This document shows positions 1 to 8,245 of a DNA stretch of 64,000 nt, piece after piece. Every line of letters starts with the position of its first letter. Within the stretch, counting starts at the first letter, position 1. The position numbers and the translations under genes were made by a program. The notes below the pieces were generated by a model. That model was not told the DNA's origin. It saw nothing but the letters and a program-made list of their open reading frames with translations, and made no database searches. Location: assembly GCF_000582685.1 (NCBI RefSeq), contig NZ_KK073768.1, positions 3,658,680-3,722,679 on the forward strand, in the 5' to 3' direction. Source of the DNA: [Scytonema hofmanni] UTEX 2349 (lineage in GTDB: Bacteria > Cyanobacteriota > Cyanobacteriia > Cyanobacteriales > Nostocaceae).

Positions 1-318
1 TATGAAAGACATAGAATTCTTACCGTTCGTGAAATGGCTCGTCTTCAATCATTTGACGATACTTTTGAATTCTTAGGACCGAGGGCATCTGGCGGCGGCG
101 GTAAAGGTAATAAAAAACGTAACTCTGAACTGCCTCAGTATTCTCAAGTAGGAAATGCTGTTCCACCACTTCTTGCAAAAGCAATAGGAAATGAGTTACT
201 AAAAGCTTTAGAACAAAATTGTAGTCAAAAGGAAATAGAGGATGATAATTTAAAACAAGCAATAGTAGATTTACCCTCAAAACCTTTGATTGCTCAACAG
301 CTATCTTTAAATTTTTAA
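1..318 (+). CDS. DNA (cytosine-5-)-methyltransferase, C-terminal end (5' end outside window)
   Basis: Reading frame 1 is open from the first base, so only the last 105 residues of the protein are present. The segment VREMARLQSF matches motif IX of C5-methyltransferases (RExxRLQxFP, here without the usual Pro) and QVGNAVPPLLAKAIG is motif X, which closes the AdoMet-binding fold. Such enzymes methylate cytosine in a specific DNA site and usually protect it from a partner endonuclease. The next gene starts 14 bp downstream on the same strand and is a good candidate for that partner. The target-recognition domain and catalytic PC motif lie outside the window, so specificity cannot be guessed. Family assignment is secure. 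Confidence 0.9.
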   Translation, partial: YERHRILTVREMARLQSFDDTFEFLGPRASGGGGKGNKKRNSELPQYSQVGNAVPPLLAKAIGNELLKALEQNCSQKEIEDDNLKQAIVDLPSKPLIAQQLSLNF

Positions 319-332
319 GACTACCTTAGTAA

Positions 333-1175
333 ATGAAGTTTTTGTCCCAGTATATTAATGATTTTAGGGCTAGTGATTTTCAGCCTCAAAAACTACTGGC
401 TGATATTCTTGAAGAAACTCAGTTATCCTATAACATTTTTGCCAATGCTAATCCAATAGACGGGTTAGAAGCATTCGTTGAAAGATATAATTGGTTAGGA
501 GATACTGCTAATAAGCAGAGGTTTGATTTTAACCAAAATTTATCACGAAACTTAACCGCTGCACTCATGCAAGACTATCTAATAAATTTAGTAATTAAAC
601 TATGCGAACCATATCCCAAATTAGAAGTTTTTACTGAAGTGCGTGTTCCTTTTGGGACTTACCCAATTTGGGAAGGTGGAAAAGTTTCTTTTAAGACCCC
701 ATCTGAACGCTCGGATATAGCGGTTGGTTACTTAGTTGAACAAGGAAAAATCAAACTTTCTGATGAACCTTACCCCAGACAACCATTTTATAGGTTAGGA
801 AAAAATCAAACTATATTACCACTTTCTACAATTAATTCAAAAATTAGAATTTCTCAATCTGAATTCTTTGATTGGTTGGGCAGAGGGCAATTAATGAATA
901 GAGGAAATCCACATTGCTTATCTGTTCAAATAGCTCTTAGAAAAGAGATGGATTTAACAATTGTTGAAGCATCTCAAGCAGGTAGAAAGTTTTTTTTACT
1001 TGGAAATGGAGGAGAAAGAAGCGTAATACCAAATCGAGCAGAACTTCAACGCTTTATACAAGCATTTTCTGAACATCTTACAGAAAGAATGGATGAGCCA
1101 ACTACTCAATTAGCTAGTGAAGAGGATAATTCTGTAACACAAAAGCAAATAGAGATAAATTTTGAAAGTGAATGA
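333..1175 (+). CDS. Probable type II restriction endonuclease partnered with the methyltransferase
   Basis: A 280-residue soluble protein starting 14 bp after the methyltransferase stop, apparently in the same operon. I do not recognise a named endonuclease family. A possible nuclease core is ERSDIAVGYL (residues about 126-135) followed later by LRKEMDLTIVEAS, with acidic and lysine residues spaced as in PD-(D/E)XK folds, but this is not decisive. Endonucleases are among the fastest-diverging genes, so position beside a C5-methyltransferase and the size are the main arguments. Alternatives are a methyltransferase accessory protein or an unrelated hypothetical. Both genes are A+T-rich, unlike the HIP1-rich backbone, which fits horizontal acquisition. 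Confidence 0.55.
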   Translation: MKFLSQYINDFRASDFQPQKLLADILEETQLSYNIFANANPIDGLEAFVERYNWLGDTANKQRFDFNQNLSRNLTAALMQDYLINLVIKLCEPYPKLEVFTEVRVPFGTYPIWEGGKVSFKTPSERSDIAVGYLVEQGKIKLSDEPYPRQPFYRLGKNQTILPLSTINSKIRISQSEFFDWLGRGQLMNRGNPHCLSVQIALRKEMDLTIVEASQAGRKFFLLGNGGERSVIPNRAELQRFIQAFSEHLTERMDEPTTQLASEEDNSVTQKQIEINFESE

Positions 1176-1263
1176 GGAGAGATGATACTTATGGTAGGTG
1201 TAAAGTAGCGGTGACAATATTGGCGAATTTACCAATGATTACTAGGTTTAGTCCCAAATTGTA

Positions 1264-1758
1264 TCAGGTGGAAGGCACTGTTTGATCAACAAACTGATCC
1301 TTTGGCACATCAAATCTAATAGTACTACTTGCCCAGTTTTTTAAATCGGGCGCTAACCAAACTAACTTTCGCACAATTTCATCATTAACCCAGAGTACCA
1401 CCGGAAAGGGAAACTGTTTTCTAAACTCATCTCGCATGAGATTGGTAGAGATGATGAGTTGATTAATTTCTACCACCGATTCTAAACCTCTGACTATCAA
1501 AGCTTCTGGTAAAGTAGTACCGATCGCGTTGATTAAGGGTGTATAAAGTGTCTGAGCGCAAGGTAAAATCAGTACTTCTCGGATATCTGCTGAGGAAAAT
1601 TCTTGTAACCGACTTACTATTTGCTGTTGCTTTTGGACATTGCAGCACGCTAACACTAGTGAAAACTCTCCATTGGACATCATAATTGCCCGTGTCAGAC
1701 GAGTGATAGCTGCTGTATAGTTTGTCGTAGTTTGTTGGGAATTAATTAAGCTAACCAT
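1264..1758 (-). pseudogene. Truncated N-terminal domain of a cyanobacterial STAND/TPR-type protein
   Basis: The 164 residues resemble the N-terminal domain found in front of long TPR or effector proteins of cyanobacteria: AITRLTRAI, GEFSLVLACCN and FPFPVVLWVNDEIVRKL (a degenerate Walker-B-like strand) are the landmarks. I remember this as the iSTAND-like module, an NTPase fold without an intact P-loop. Here the reading frame stops just after the domain at VPKDQF..., and no TPR or effector domain follows, so this is probably a remnant or a stand-alone derivative. The ATG at 1758 has only a weak ribosome-binding site. Its position beside a restriction-modification pair is typical of defence-rich DNA. 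Family placement is from memory of related sequences. Confidence 0.55.
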
Positions 1759-2049
1759 TGAGAATCCTAAATTAAATTTTTATAACTTATGTATTGACAT
1801 AATCTTGATTGTATGCATAAACCCTTGCTTGATTTGCAACAACAGAAGTTAATTATGAATGAGCTTTACTTCTGTAAAATAGGTATAAGCACCATCAAAT
1901 TATGCATTTTTGGAATAGAAATGGAACAAATTGTGACTATTCTGGTAAGTTCAATCTAGAAGACTGACTATACTTTCGATGATGCACATAAATGTCTTTT
2001 TGTAAATGGCGTAACTCCTAATTTTAATAATTAAATTGTGAGATTTGGG

Positions 2050-2092
2050 AAAATCGCCCTAGCTTGTCAGAATCGCAAGCTAGGGCGATTTT
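2050..2092. other. Strong orphan stem-loop
   Basis: AAAATCGCCCTAGCTTG (2050-2066) pairs perfectly with its complement at 2076-2092 around a 9-base loop and is followed by TTAAAAA. It looks like a bidirectional terminator, but the nearest convergent genes are hundreds of bases away, so it may end an unrecognised short transcript. Confidence 0.6.
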
Positions 2093-2491
2093 GTTAAAAA
2101 AATTGTACATGCGATCGGTTATTGAGTGTGTAGTGCTAAACCCTGCATTTACGAATATCGATTGGCTAATTAGGAAATGTCTTGAGCCTCAATCGTGCTT
2201 GGGCATTAGGATATAGCTGAATAAGTGTTTGAATTTCAATCAATTTTATTATCAGGAAAAATTCATAAAAAGTCATAATATAAGCTCATGCGATCGCTTT
2301 GCCAGAGTTATTAACAAAGTTTGAGGTCGTAATTTCTCCATCCACGCGGCATTTCGACCGTTAAATAAGCTCTTATTTATATGGTATTTTGCTTAGGCTG
2401 ACCAACTTCCAAAAAAGCATCCTAAGACGGATTTGACGGTGAATAATCAAGTAATTCCCAACGAAACGACTGGGAAAGACTTGATTTTAAC

Positions 2492-2598
2492 CCAATACGG
2501 TTGGTGTTAAGGATTTTTAGTACTGATTTTAGACCTGTAGAGACGTGAAATTTCACGTCTCTACACTGGTATTTTGGGCTTAACACCAACTGTATTGG
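2492..2598. repeat. MITE-like element with nested palindrome
   Basis: The ends CCAATACGGTTGGTGTTAAG (2492-2511) and its near-exact complement at 2579-2598 form a 20-bp terminal inverted repeat with one mismatch. The centre (2536-2565) is a perfect 30-bp palindrome of the GTAGAGACGT family that recurs elsewhere in the window. There is no coding potential. Confidence 0.7.
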
Positions 2599-2921
2599 AT
2601 TTTAACCATTGTTCAATCAAGAGTGTCCAATAGCGTCGAGTTGCATTCGTCACCGGGAAAGGCAGAGGGCAGAAGGCAGGAGGCAGAAGGAATGTATAAG
2701 TGTCCTCTGCCCACGACTGAAAGGAGTAAGGGTCTGAAGCCCCTCCCAAATGCAACGATATTGGGAGCCTCCAATTGGGAGGGGTCACAATCCCCTCCCA
2801 ATTGGTTCCTTCTGCCCTCAGCACGAATGCCTTCTGCCTTCTTGAAAAGTGCTGCGTCTTGACGACTAAAACTTTACAATGTTGCCATAGATTTTTTGAA
2901 TGCCTTGATAACCTTTGTCTG

Positions 2922-3596
2922 TCAAGTGTTCGGTAGAAAAAGACGATAGGATTCGCTGTCTAACAGAATTCTCAAACCCAGCCACATCAGGACAAAGGGG
3001 AAAATCTTGCGAGCATAACGGCTGAGTACGAAAGCGATACCGGGTTGATGAGTCAAAGTATAGGACATAAACAGCCAGCAGCAAACAATGAAATAGCAAA
3101 CTGGGATGATCACAGCTAGATTTTGGATTGAGCTGCTGGCAAACAGGGGAATATAGATCCCAAGATTGTTGCCACCGTTGGAAATCGTGACCGCAGAGAC
3201 GCGATAGGTCTGGGGATCGCGGATTACGTCCCAGAGCGATCGCTTTCTGGAATCAAATCCGAGAAATTTAGAGTTTCTTTTCAGATTGGCTGACTTATCT
3301 TCGGCTGAATCATCCTTATTAAGGTTGAACAAATTGTTCAAGCCAATAAGTATCGGCAGAATCCCCAGTAGACCAGTCCAAGTTGATGGAATCACTAGTC
3401 CCAGTAAGAAACCAACTAAACTTACTATCACTAATGCCGTAAACCCTAGAATCTCACCAACCACAACATGTTGAGGACGAAAAGTACGATTAACCTCGCT
3501 GAAGAAGGCAGTCAGATAAATATTGTCGTCAAACGTTGTTGCCACAGCAGCAGCTAGCCCAATCTTAATTGTTGCAATTAACCAATCCATTACCAT
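2922..3596 (-). CDS. CadD-family cadmium resistance/cation transporter
   Basis: A 224-residue integral membrane protein with about five hydrophobic segments. The N-terminus MDWLIATIKIGLAAAVATTFDD, the segment LGFTALVIVSLVGFLLG and the ending VLMWLGLRILLDSE are typical of the Cad (CadD) family, which exports cadmium or related cations across the plasma membrane. A charged cytoplasmic loop (residues about 92-125, KDDSAEDKSANLKRN) separates the two halves. The ATG at 3596 has GAGG just upstream; a second ATG at 3590 is equally possible. It is monocistronic, and the 3' side runs into repeat-rich DNA. The substrate is inferred from family only and might not be cadmium. Confidence 0.8.
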   Translation of the reverse strand: MVMDWLIATIKIGLAAAVATTFDDNIYLTAFFSEVNRTFRPQHVVVGEILGFTALVIVSLVGFLLGLVIPSTWTGLLGILPILIGLNNLFNLNKDDSAEDKSANLKRNSKFLGFDSRKRSLWDVIRDPQTYRVSAVTISNGGNNLGIYIPLFASSSIQNLAVIIPVCYFIVCCWLFMSYTLTHQPGIAFVLSRYARKIFPFVLMWLGLRILLDSESYRLFLPNT

Positions 3597-4012
3597 TCCT
3601 CACTCAACACCTATCTGATGACCGAAAAAGAGCGATCGCTCAACAGTTGTAGAAAATTCACACAATATCGATATGATAATGTGAGTATCGCATATTGGGT
3701 ATAGCAAGTGAGCAAATCTGGTAGTTTATACATATCAAGTGATGCTTTGACTTTATCCCCGCTTCCAGTAGTGGGTGTGGGGTGTGGGGTGTAGGTTTGG
3801 GGAATACCTTGAAGATTGGGAACACCCCACCCTAGGAGTGCAATGGGGTCTAAAACCCCACCGTATGAGTACGGTGTATAAAGGTTAGTTGGGGTTTGAA
3901 TCCCCATCTAACCGGACACTACACCCCACACCCTACCCCCTACACCCTGTTCAACCCCCATCTCCAATTCAGCCGGCAATTTCCATCACCTATATTTATC
4001 AAAGGAGTCATT
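3597..4012. other. Non-coding 416 bp with G/T- and C/A-rich repeats
   Basis: Contains short tandem words of the GGGTGTGGGGTGT type (about 3772-3800) and their complement-like counterparts (about 3915-3950), common spacer repeats in cyanobacteria. In-frame extension of the downstream gene through this tract is not believed, because a clear AAAGGAG sits before the ATG at 4013. Confidence 0.5.
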
Positions 4013-5278
4013 ATGATTAGCCGTTTGATTGACCTTCTGCCTAGACGCATAGGTCAAAACATCTTACGGTCGCTCAAATTACCCACTCGTAGATCGGCTA
4101 CCTACAGGTTGGCAGTTCTATTTTGCATCGGACTTGTCTTGACTCTAGTTTTTGACCGTCATGCTGTTGCCGCTTCTGAATCTGGCAATCACCTCTCCTC
4201 TGTAATAAATCAGTTCAAACTACCCAAAAGCTCAATAATCCAGTTACTGGAAACCGTGGGACTGTTTGTGGGGGGGATAATTTTTTGTATAGTTTTGGAT
4301 CGCTGGTTTTCTAACCGTTCTGGTCAATCTAGCAACATACCCTTAGCAGAGCAAGCGCGGCAGCTCAAGCAACTCAAAATGGGATATCCAGAGGGAATGA
4401 CAAATCTGGAAGTTCTCCGTACTCAAGGCTTGCTCGAAAACCGTTTGCGACCATTTGGACTGAATGTCACCTGGACAAGCTTTTTATCAGCCTCTTCTCT
4501 GATAGAAGCACTCAGCAACGGGACGATTGACTTCTGTGGTGGTGGTGGTACGGCTAGCATCTTCTCTCAAGCAGCGGATCATGTATTTGTGCGGGTAGCT
4601 AAGGAAAAATATACTGCTCCCAAAGGTCAAGCGATTCTGGTACCGGAAGATTCGCCGATTCAGACGCTGGCAGACTTGAAGGGTAAGAAGATAGCTTTTG
4701 ACAAAGGCTCAAGCGCACATTATGTGCTTGTGCGATCGCTGGAAAAAGTAGGGCTAGAGTTTAGTGACATTGAACCAGTTTATCTGACACAGCCGGAGGC
4801 GCTGCCCCGATTCCGTCGGGGTGAAGTGGATGCTTGGGTGATTTGGGTTCCCTACACAGCTACTCAAGCCCGAAGCGCTTACCCAGGGCGATCGATTGCA
4901 GACCTAGAGAGCATATTTGGTGACAAAGCCTCCGTGGAAGTTCCAACCTATTACTACGCGATTCCAGAACTGGTACGCGACTATCCCGACTTGCTCAAGG
5001 TGATTTTAGAAGAGGTAAACGAAGCTGGTACTTGGGCTAAGAGACAGGAATTAGAAGCTGTTCAACGAATGACAGCACACCATGAAATCGATCCCTCCAT
5101 CCTAGAAACTTTACAGAAACATAGTGGCGAACGCGCCATTATCCCCATTGACGACCAATCGCTCAATGCCCTACAGCATCAAGCAAATATATTTAGAGAT
5201 TTAAATCTGATTCCTGAGCGGGTGAATGTCAAAGATGGAACCTATAGCTTGCAGACTAAGCAAAACTGGACTTATTAA
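4013..5278 (+). CDS. Membrane-anchored ABC-type substrate-binding protein, NMT1/SsuA (sulfonate/nitrate) family
   Basis: A 421-residue protein beginning at the ATG preceded by AAAGGAG. Two hydrophobic segments (about residues 32-53 and 81-102) precede a periplasmic-binding-protein fold: LKMGYPEGMTNLEVLRTQGL, then GTIDFCGGGGTASIF, LADLKGKKIAFDKGSSAHY and VDAWVIWVPY are the usual landmarks of aliphatic-sulfonate/taurine/nitrate binding proteins. Most relatives carry a lipoprotein or cleavable signal; the second transmembrane anchor just before the domain is unusual. No permease or ATPase gene lies next to it, so it either serves a transporter encoded elsewhere or acts as a sensor. The ligand is unknown. 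Confidence 0.8.
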   Translation: MISRLIDLLPRRIGQNILRSLKLPTRRSATYRLAVLFCIGLVLTLVFDRHAVAASESGNHLSSVINQFKLPKSSIIQLLETVGLFVGGIIFCIVLDRWFSNRSGQSSNIPLAEQARQLKQLKMGYPEGMTNLEVLRTQGLLENRLRPFGLNVTWTSFLSASSLIEALSNGTIDFCGGGGTASIFSQAADHVFVRVAKEKYTAPKGQAILVPEDSPIQTLADLKGKKIAFDKGSSAHYVLVRSLEKVGLEFSDIEPVYLTQPEALPRFRRGEVDAWVIWVPYTATQARSAYPGRSIADLESIFGDKASVEVPTYYYAIPELVRDYPDLLKVILEEVNEAGTWAKRQELEAVQRMTAHHEIDPSILETLQKHSGERAIIPIDDQSLNALQHQANIFRDLNLIPERVNVKDGTYSLQTKQNWTY

Positions 5279-5303
5279 TCTGACACGGACACGTCTCTAC
5301 ATC

Positions 5304-5565
5304 ATATAGCAGTCCTAAATAAGAGCGTGAACAACAAGATCCCCAACAACTTTTACGGATACAGCTATTGCGATTCAGGGGTATCACCTCTTATCTCACG
5401 ATTTTTCGAGATTCCACACAATTGTAGAGACGTTCCGCCGGAACGTCTCTACAAGGTTTTTGAATAAAATGAGGGGTCAGACCTACCATTTGCAATAGCT
5501 GTATCCTTTGAGAAGTTGGGGATCTTAGCCTCTCGATTTTCACAATTCATTTAGGATTGTTATAT
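5304..5565. repeat. MITE-like element (262 bp)
   Basis: ATATAGCAGTCCTAAAT at 5304-5320 is matched in inverted orientation at 5549-5565. A second inverted pair lies inside (GATACAGCTATTGC near 5358-5371 against GCAATAGCTGTATC near 5492-5505), and the core 5423-5453 is a perfect GTAGAGACGT-type palindrome. No gene is visible between 5279 and 5780 apart from this element. Confidence 0.7.
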
Positions 5566-5780
5566 AGGAATCAGATTTGATTATTAAGTATAATTATGGC
5601 TATTATAACAGCTTTTGAACGAAAAACAGTTGTGAATTATACTGTTAATTTCGGGATTTTTTGTAAGTAGATGAGTGTAAATATACGTTGTTTAATGTGA
5701 TAAAACGATTAAGTTGAAGGTTTTGGGATGAGCGGTAAACCGCTCACTACGACGAATTTTTTTTATATTACTCAAAGTAA

Positions 5781-6998
5781 ATGATAAAGCTTGTGAATAA
5801 ACAAAAGGCGTTCTTTTCTGCTGTGGTAGCTTTAAGTATAATAGCGGCAGTGATGTTGTCTTTTCCTTTAAACGCGCAAAATCTGTCTGTGGGAAAAAGT
5901 GCGGAGTTGCGGGGGGTGTGGTTAACTAATATTGATAGCGATGTGTTGTTTGAGCGATCGCGTCTAAATAAAGCTTTGCAACGCCTAGACGAGTTAAACT
6001 TTAATACTGTATATCCGACTGTTTGGAATTGGGGCTGGACGTTATATCCAAGTAAGGTAGCGCAAAGTGTAATTGGGCGATCGCTCGATCCGACACCGGG
6101 ATTGCAACGACGTGATATGCTCAAAGAAGTAATCGATGTCGGACACCAAAAAGGCTTAACAGTCATTCCCTGGTTTGAATTTGGCTTTATGGCACCGGCT
6201 GATTCGCAATTAGCTAAACGTCATCCGCAATGGCTGACAAATCGCGCTAACGGTACGCGGATTATCAAAGAAGGAACTCACGATCGCGTTTGGTTGAATC
6301 CCTTTCACCCAGAAGTACAGCAATTTATCCAAAATTTAATCGTCGAAATCGTCAGAAATTACAATATCGACGGCATTCAATTTGATGACCATTTTGGTTT
6401 ACCATCAGAATTGGGTTATGATGCCTATACTGTTGCACTCTACAAAAAAGAGCATAATGGCAAAGCTCCACCAACAGACTTTAAGAATCCAGAATGGTTA
6501 AGTTGGCGAGCAAACAAAATCACCAACTATATGAAGCGGGTGTTTACAGCTATTAAAGCAACCAAAAAGAATTGTATCGTTTCCATTGCACCTAATCCGC
6601 AACGCTTTTCTTATGACTTCTTTTTAGCAGATTGGCAGAAGTGGGAACGGATGGGACTAATTGAAGAATTAGTTTTGCAGATATACCGGAATGATTTAAA
6701 TGTGTTTAACAGCGAATTAGAATATCCAGAAGTCAAAGCAGCACGCAGCCACATTCCCGTAAGTATCGGCATTTTATCAGGTTTGAAAGGTCGATTTGTG
6801 CCGATGCAACAAATTGAAACACAAGTGCAGAGTGTACGCGATCGCAAGTTTGCAGGTGTATCCTTTTTCTTTTACGAAACTTTATGGAACCTTGTCAACG
6901 AGAAACCCCCACAACGTCAAACTAGATTTGGGAAGCTATTTTCTACAGCAAAAACTTATCCAAATTTACTTTTAGGTTGGAAACCAGAGAAAGTATGA
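5781..6998 (+). CDS. Secreted glycoside hydrolase-like family 10 (GHL10/DUF187) protein
   Basis: A 405-residue protein with an N-terminal signal/anchor (residues about 8-30) followed by the GHL10 hallmark ELRGVWLTNIDSDVLF, NFNTVYPTVWNWG, VIPWFEFGFM and NYNIDGIQFDDHFGLP. The aspartates in GIQFDDHF and the W-x-EFGF strand sit where TIM-barrel glycosidases place catalytic residues. Members are thought to act on polysaccharides of the envelope or sheath; the substrate is not established. It is a single gene with a weak ribosome-binding site before the ATG. A perfect 38-bp palindrome 22 bp past the stop could terminate transcription. Confidence 0.85.
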   Translation: MIKLVNKQKAFFSAVVALSIIAAVMLSFPLNAQNLSVGKSAELRGVWLTNIDSDVLFERSRLNKALQRLDELNFNTVYPTVWNWGWTLYPSKVAQSVIGRSLDPTPGLQRRDMLKEVIDVGHQKGLTVIPWFEFGFMAPADSQLAKRHPQWLTNRANGTRIIKEGTHDRVWLNPFHPEVQQFIQNLIVEIVRNYNIDGIQFDDHFGLPSELGYDAYTVALYKKEHNGKAPPTDFKNPEWLSWRANKITNYMKRVFTAIKATKKNCIVSIAPNPQRFSYDFFLADWQKWERMGLIEELVLQIYRNDLNVFNSELEYPEVKAARSHIPVSIGILSGLKGRFVPMQQIETQVQSVRDRKFAGVSFFFYETLWNLVNEKPPQRQTRFGKLFSTAKTYPNLLLGWKPEKV

Positions 6999-7020
6999 AG
7001 TAATATCGTGTCCGGTTTTT

Positions 7021-7058
7021 GCGCTCATTCCTATTTTTGCAAAAATAGGAATGAGCGC
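7021..7058. repeat. Perfect 38-bp palindrome
   Basis: GCGCTCATTCCTATTTTTG is followed directly by its exact reverse complement. It lies 22 bp after the GHL10 gene and may serve as a terminator or cruciform. The remainder of 7059-7398 is non-coding and holds a dispersed repeat word (GTCATTGCGACAT then AAGCAATCTC, about 7081-7110) that recurs near 37120-37150. Confidence 0.75.
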
Positions 7059-7398
7059 ATATGCACAGACTACGTATTTCTGTCATTGCGACATCACCAA
7101 GCAATCTCAAATTTCAAAGTCTTGTTTTCTCGCGATTGTGTGCGTAAATCCTTAAAAAAAAAGTCTATTATTTCCCAAATCTTTGCGATACCTCCCAGCA
7201 AAATTCATGAATATAAAAATTAGATGAAGAAATTTCATCAGATAACATTACTGTTTTTTTAACTGAGCAACATATTTAATCCAGACATATCCTTGGTGAT
7301 GTGCTTATGATGAGTTCACAGACAAAAAAGCGAAGAAAAAACGAGTGTTTGTCAACTACCTAAAGCATCAAAATTAATAAATTCAAGGATTGTTAGAT

Positions 7399-8148
7399 AT
7401 GAAAAGTGTATTTTCCACTCTACTAATTTCTGCTTCATTAGCTCTTGGAGTTGCGGCAGTAGCTGCACCAGCACAGGCAGCAGGTAACGCAGATAAACCA
7501 GCAGGTAACGTAGATAAACCAACAGGTAACGTAGATAAACTAACAGGTAACGTAGATAAACCAACAGATAACGTAGATAAACCAACAGATAAAGTTGCGA
7601 CTAGCGTGATGTGTAACGTTAGTAATGTCTCATTTGGAGGAACTGCTGCTACCGATTGTAAAGGACCTTTTGAAGGTAATGACACAGGAGATAAAGCCAC
7701 TTTACTTGATGATTTAAATGGAGGTTTGTTTGCAAGTAGTGTAGGTTCAAACGTTACTTGGAGTTTAGCTGGAAAGTCGGATGAGCCAAATCCTTTTTTA
7801 TCAGCAGATAATGGCTTGAGTACTGGCAACTGGAGCCTAAAGAAGGCACTGAGTAGTGGTACATTTGTAATAAGCCTCAAGAGCAGTACTGTATACAGCA
7901 CTTATCTCTTTAAAGATATTGATTTCTCTAAAACTGGTTTAGAAGGAATTTTCAATACCATTGGTGTTGCTTTAGATGGAAGTGGTAACGCAGGTAAGGC
8001 TCTATCTCATGCTTCATTATTCGTCGCTAATGTGCCATCGGGACCTAGTACTAAAGTTCCAGAACCCAGCGCTCTGATGGGTTTAGGTTTAGTTTTAGGT
8101 GGAATGGTCGTTGCTCGTCGTCGTAAGTCTGCACCTGTTAATCTTTAA
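7399..8148 (+). CDS. PEP-CTERM sorting-signal protein with N-terminal heptapeptide repeats
   Basis: A 249-residue secreted protein. It has a cleavable signal peptide ending PAQAAG, five tandem 7-residue repeats of the GNVDKPT type (about residues 27-61, encoded by 21-bp DNA repeats), a cysteine-containing beta-rich middle and a C-terminal VPEPSALMGLGLVLGG...ARRRK. The latter is the PEP-CTERM signal recognised by exosortase, directing the protein to the cell surface or extracellular matrix. The start is the ATG at 7399; an in-frame TTG at 7390 is less likely. No exosortase gene is in the window. The 21-bp repeats are prone to copy-number change. The repeat's role and the binding partner are unknown. 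Confidence 0.85.
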   Translation: MKSVFSTLLISASLALGVAAVAAPAQAAGNADKPAGNVDKPTGNVDKLTGNVDKPTDNVDKPTDKVATSVMCNVSNVSFGGTAATDCKGPFEGNDTGDKATLLDDLNGGLFASSVGSNVTWSLAGKSDEPNPFLSADNGLSTGNWSLKKALSSGTFVISLKSSTVYSTYLFKDIDFSKTGLEGIFNTIGVALDGSGNAGKALSHASLFVANVPSGPSTKVPEPSALMGLGLVLGGMVVARRRKSAPVNL

Positions 8149-8183
8149 TTGGCGATTTAGTAGCTAAATAATTCTCCAATCAA

Positions 8184-8216
8184 AAGCCCCATCCTATTTA
8201 TAATCGGATGGGGCTT
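8184..8216 (+). terminator. Terminator hairpin after the PEP-CTERM gene
   Basis: AAGCCCCATCC at 8184-8194 pairs with GGATGGGGCTT at 8206-8216 (11 bp, 11-base loop). It lies between convergent genes and could also stop the site-2 protease transcript on the other strand. Confidence 0.75.
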
Positions 8217-8245
8217 ATAATGTTTCAAGGTCTAAAATCCAATTC

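Larger units (their letters stand above)
1759..2921. other. 1.16-kb gap with repeats and no convincing gene
   Basis: No open frame here has coding character. It holds an orphan stem-loop at 2050-2092, a HIP1 site near 2290, a MITE-like inverted repeat at 2492-2598 and a low-complexity purine-rich tract at about 2650-2860 (repeated GGCAGAAGG-like words) that produces only spurious reading frames. Confidence 0.6.

Noticed and set aside
2561..2862. Small ORFs on both strands in the purine-rich tract
   Set aside because: They arise from GGCAGAAGG-type repeats and the MITE arm; composition is low-complexity and there is no ribosome-binding site.
3896..4012. N-terminal extension of the binding protein
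   Set aside because: The extension is Pro/His-rich repeat translation; AAAGGAG directly precedes the ATG at 4013.
7008..7223. 71-residue ORF after GHL10
   Set aside because: It reads through the 38-bp palindrome and a dispersed repeat; no homology-like features.
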